Source: an uncultured Clostridia bacterium
Lineage (GTDB): Bacteria; Bacillota; Clostridia; Oscillospirales; Oscillospiraceae
DNA length: 7,458 bases
Direction: 5' to 3'
NCBI GenBank assembly: GCA_947176425.1
Contig: CAMWQV010000085.1
Location: forward strand, 1-7,458
Every line of letters starts with the position of its first letter. The stretch's first letter is position 1. Under the pieces are notes generated by a model. That model did no database searches. It was given only the letters and a program-made list of their open reading frames with translations, and was not told the DNA's origin. The translations under genes were made by a program, and so were the position numbers. Of this stretch, positions 5,476 through 7,458 are shown in pieces.

Positions 5476-6928
5476 ATGGATAAACTATGAAGATGAGAAG
5501 TATACCTGCGGTCCCAGGTCCCAGCCATGGAAATGTCGCTGCCAACTTGATATTCCAAAGGCCCAGGAGTTGTTGGGAGATCTGTTTGAAAAGCGCGAAG
5601 AACGGATAAACACGGTAAAAAAAATTCTCAGCGCAGAAACAGAAAAAAGTGGGATGACTCTGGTACTGGGTGCTGGCATCAGCATACCAATGGGAATGCC
5701 GAATTGGACAGGTCTTATTTCGAAAATGTCAGGATATACGTTTCGCCATCAGGACTATGCCTCGTTACATAAATCCCCATCGGGGGAGGTCGGTATGGTA
5801 AAGGATCATCAAGCGAACCGTTTAGAGCGTGCTTTAATCAATGGGGATCTAACTATACTTGACGGGGTTAACGTATTAGAAGCTGCACAATATGTTTGGC
5901 AGATGCTGAATAATGGCGCAAACTCGCCGCAAACTACAGAAGAAAAGCTAAAGGGCGTTATTTTGCCAATTATCGACAAAAGTAAAACACCAGAGGCCTT
6001 TTTGAGAGGATCTACTTATCTGGCGCAGTATTATATCAGACACCCGGAAGAACTCCCGTCCGATTTAAGTGGCATCAGGCCCCAAATTGAAGAATTCCAT
6101 GCTCTGGCATTTCCCGGTCATATGGCAGAACCTGTATGGAGCAATCTTGACCAGGAAAAGTTAAAAACGCTTATTCCTAGCCCACCCTCTCTATGTCAGC
6201 GTCTGGCGAATTTGAAATATAGGGAAGAAGTCCTGCAGGATATCGCGCAGGACAATACCCTATGTGCTGTAGCCAATCTGTTGCGCAAACCAGGAGGGTT
6301 TCGGAGAGCCATCACATATAATTATGATATGTTGTTGGAAGAGTACTTGAGCGGAGTATTCGGCGTATCAAAGGACAAAATTGCATCTCATACAGAGGCT
6401 TGGACTGGGCGCACCGGCGGAGGCATCATTCAGATTTTCCATGTACATGGCTGCATCCCACGGTCAAGCGATGACTTTCAGCAGTCCAGACAGTTAATTT
6501 TATCGGAAGATAGCTATTATGATACGGAACGATACGGTGTTTACAATTGGCAGAACAGTATCCAATCTTACTACTTGAATCGTGATAATTGTGTATTTGT
6601 TGGTTTTTCTGCAGATGATTACAATTTCCGCCGTATTCTGCGGCAGATGGGGAATCGGTCTGGTGGAGATCAGCCAGATCATTACCTGTTGCTGACAATT
6701 GACCCAATTGTTCGAGACATCTATGAGAGTGTCTGTTGCTATTATTTATCCACAGAAGATCCAGCCTTAAAGGCGGCAACGTCCCCTAAAGCCATCTGGG
6801 AGGATACATGTTATTTGCTAAAACGAATTTTGAATATGCGTGAGTCTTATTGGACTGAAAAACACAAAATGCTTCCTATTTGGGTTACAATAGATGAACT
6901 GCCTCGTTTGTTGCTGTCCTTGGCTTAA
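5459..6928 (+). CDS. SIR2-family protein, probable NAD-consuming defence effector
   Basis: ATG 5459 follows a GGGGGGAA ribosome site and lies inside the 3' end of the preceding gene (17-bp overlap), indicating translational coupling. The 489-residue product carries SIR2-like motifs in the expected order: 'LVLGAGISIPMGMPNW' (GAGIS at 71-75, NAD-binding), 'AITYNYDMLLEEYL' (Asn288 in the T.NYD motif), 'IFHVHGCIP' (His330-Gly331, the position of the catalytic His) and 'FVGFSADDYNFRRIL' (380-394). This is the pattern of prokaryotic SIR2 domains such as those of Thoeris ThsA, DSR and SIR2-HerA, which degrade NAD+ on phage infection; the four Cys of the deacetylase zinc ribbon are absent. An N-terminal extension has Cys5, Cys17, Cys26 and Cys28, possibly a small zinc site. 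NAD hydrolysis and the defence role are inferred from family and context. No transmembrane segment is seen. The region from 395 to the end is helical, with no recognised domain. Confidence 0.88.
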   Translation: MAAQCKWINYEDEKYTCGPRSQPWKCRCQLDIPKAQELLGDLFEKREERINTVKKILSAETEKSGMTLVLGAGISIPMGMPNWTGLISKMSGYTFRHQDYASLHKSPSGEVGMVKDHQANRLERALINGDLTILDGVNVLEAAQYVWQMLNNGANSPQTTEEKLKGVILPIIDKSKTPEAFLRGSTYLAQYYIRHPEELPSDLSGIRPQIEEFHALAFPGHMAEPVWSNLDQEKLKTLIPSPPSLCQRLANLKYREEVLQDIAQDNTLCAVANLLRKPGGFRRAITYNYDMLLEEYLSGVFGVSKDKIASHTEAWTGRTGGGIIQIFHVHGCIPRSSDDFQQSRQLILSEDSYYDTERYGVYNWQNSIQSYYLNRDNCVFVGFSADDYNFRRILRQMGNRSGGDQPDHYLLLTIDPIVRDIYESVCCYYLSTEDPALKAATSPKAIWEDTCYLLKRILNMRESYWTEKHKMLPIWVTIDELPRLLLSLA

Positions 6929-6966
6929 CTGCAAGCGAAGTTCGGTGACACGGCGTCCCATTGCAG
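6929..6966 (+). other. Short inverted repeat directly after the SIR2 gene
   Basis: CTGCAA (6929-6934) pairs with TTGCAG (6961-6966) around 26 nt. The stem is only 6 bp and lacks a T tract, so it is at best a weak mRNA 3' structure. The stretch from 6929 to 7458 holds no supportable gene; its contents are the structures listed here and below. Confidence 0.25.
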
Positions 6967-6996
6967 TAGCGAAGGAGCGTTGTGGTATGTGAGAAG

Positions 6997-7050
6997 GCGG
7001 GATCTATAGTTTTCTGGTATTACATAATATCCCAACAGTATAGATCCCGC
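6997..7050. repeat. Perfect 12-bp inverted repeat enclosing a second palindrome
   Basis: GCGGGATCTATA (6997-7008) and TATAGATCCCGC (7039-7050) are exact reverse complements separated by 30 nt. The interior contains GGTATTA-CA-TAATATCC, itself nearly self-complementary, so the whole 54 nt can fold into one long hairpin or cruciform. It may be a remnant of a small mobile element or an mRNA 3' structure; no ORF lies inside. Confidence 0.85.
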
Positions 7051-7069
7051 AGGCGGAAACGCCTGCGGG
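7046..7069. repeat. Perfect 10-bp stem with GAAA loop sharing an arm with the preceding repeat
   Basis: CCCGCAGGCG (7046-7055), loop GAAA, CGCCTGCGGG (7060-7069). The bases CCCGC at 7046-7050 also belong to the right arm of the 6997-7050 hairpin, so the two structures exclude each other in part. No T tract follows, so it is not a typical terminator, though the stem is very stable. Confidence 0.9.
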
Positions 7070-7180
7070 ACAACACTTTCCAGAGTTTTGACACCCCTAA
7101 AATTCTATAAGTTTTCCATAGATGCAAGATCTCTTTTTGAGGCGGCGTGAGTGATTCGAACCACTGATTTGAGGAAATTG

Positions 7181-7209
7181 GGGGGCTAACATTGGGCAGC
7201 GCCCTTTTT
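7181..7209 (+). terminator. Degenerate terminator-like hairpin, first array unit
   Basis: GGGGGCT (7181-7187) pairs with AGCGCCC (7198-7204) with one G-G mismatch, followed by TTTTT (7205-7209). It corresponds to the two better preserved hairpins of the array further on, with the loop shortened to 10 nt. Confidence 0.4.
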
Positions 7210-7279
7210 GAAAGCCCGATTTGGGACAAAAGGGCGCTGATGTTCGAGTGCTTCTAAGAAAAAATTTAACCAAACTTTC

Positions 7280-7328
7280 GGGCGCTGATTTGTTGAATTT
7301 CACGATTTCAACGGTTAGCGCCCTTTTT
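7280..7328 (+). terminator. Rho-independent terminator-like hairpin, second unit
   Basis: GGGCGCT (7280-7286) pairs with AGCGCCC (7317-7323), directly followed by TTTTT (7324-7328). The loop contains an inner GTTGAA/TTCAAC stem. The left half of the T tract also pairs with AAAAAGGGCGC at 7345-7355 in an alternative fold, making it usable in both directions. Confidence 0.6.
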
Positions 7329-7397
7329 GAACCCCGCTGCAGTCAAAAAGGGCGCCAGAGTCCGAGCAGTTCCAGGAAAAAATATAGCCAAACTTTT

Positions 7398-7445
7398 GGG
7401 CGCTGATTTGTTGGTTTTTACAGCCAAACAGTCAGCGCCCTTTTT
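7398..7445 (+). terminator. Rho-independent terminator-like hairpin, third unit
   Basis: GGGCGCTGA (7398-7406) pairs over 9 bp with TCAGCGCCC (7432-7440), then TTTTT (7441-7445). The inner part TTGG/CCAA differs in sequence from the second unit but still pairs, consistent with compensatory change. Confidence 0.6.
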
Positions 7446-7458
7446 CATTTTGAGGATT

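Larger units (their letters stand above)
7198..7458. repeat. Tandem array, period about 118 bp, of hairpin-forming units
   Basis: AGCGCCCTTTTT starts at 7198, 7317 and 7434 (steps of 119 and 117 bp). GGGCGCTGATTTGTTG occurs at 7280-7295 and 7398-7413 (step 118). Within each unit, AGCGCCCTTTT is followed 16-19 nt later by its reverse complement AAAAGGGCGC (7228-7238, 7345-7355), then a less conserved stretch with 'AAAAAAT...CCAAACTTT', then GGGCGCT. The hairpin arms are conserved while the loops diverge, which points to conservation of structure. The array runs to the window edge and may continue. It does not look like CRISPR: the units are long and the intervening sequences are related to each other. 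Confidence 0.85.

Noticed and set aside
7141..7229. Minus-strand tRNA gene or small protein at the right end
   Set aside because: No anticodon arm or acceptor pairing is found, the T-arm is one base short, and the open frame has no ribosome site or domain.
7198..7458. CRISPR array
   Set aside because: The unit is about 118 bp, the intervening sequences resemble each other, and no cas gene is present; hairpin arms with T tracts point to terminator-like elements.

Overview
The window reads as an accessory island of a low-to-moderate-GC Firmicute, most likely a gut-type member of the Clostridia (Oscillospiraceae-like). This rests on the style of the serine recombinase tail, the AGGAG ribosome sites and the DUF1016/low-molecular-weight phosphatase cluster; no taxonomic marker is present. 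All genes lie on the + strand.

Left part (1-1488): the last codons of what is probably a site-specific recombinase, a strong hairpin, then a compact cluster. The cluster is a DUF1016-N (YhcG-N) protein, a low-molecular-weight protein tyrosine phosphatase that begins inside the DUF1016 reading frame, and a second DUF1016-N protein joined to the phosphatase gene by a TGATG stop/start overlap. Neither DUF1016 protein carries the C-terminal PD-(D/E)XK nuclease half of full-length YhcG. The second contains a perfect 29-nt palindrome in its coding sequence.

Decay zone (1489-1990): an internal scrap of a DDE transposase with a frameshift, bounded by a 12-bp direct repeat, then a ricin-B-type lectin scrap whose frame changes twice.

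Centre (2019-6928): a good sigma-A-type promoter with extended -10, three TTAGG units near the predicted transcription start, a leader with several potential hairpins, a possible 66-residue ORF, a further hairpin, and then two large intact genes overlapping by 17 bp. The first encodes a 978-residue protein of unrecognised overall family with an HExxH motif (540-544) and a distant ExxxD motif (795-799), together suggesting a gluzincin-type zinc metallopeptidase. The second encodes a 489-residue SIR2-family protein with the nucleotide-binding and catalytic motifs expected of an NAD-consuming SIR2 effector. The translational coupling, the SIR2 effector and the mobile-element setting make this pair the best candidate for an undescribed anti-phage or abortive-infection system: a large sensor/protease coupled to an NADase. 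The function is inference; the motifs are seen directly.

Right part (6929-7458): no gene. It holds two overlapping, mutually exclusive hairpins sharing one arm, and a tandem array with a period of about 118 bp whose units form GC-rich hairpins followed by TTTTT. The array probably acts as a transcription-terminating block and may belong to a repeated intergenic family.
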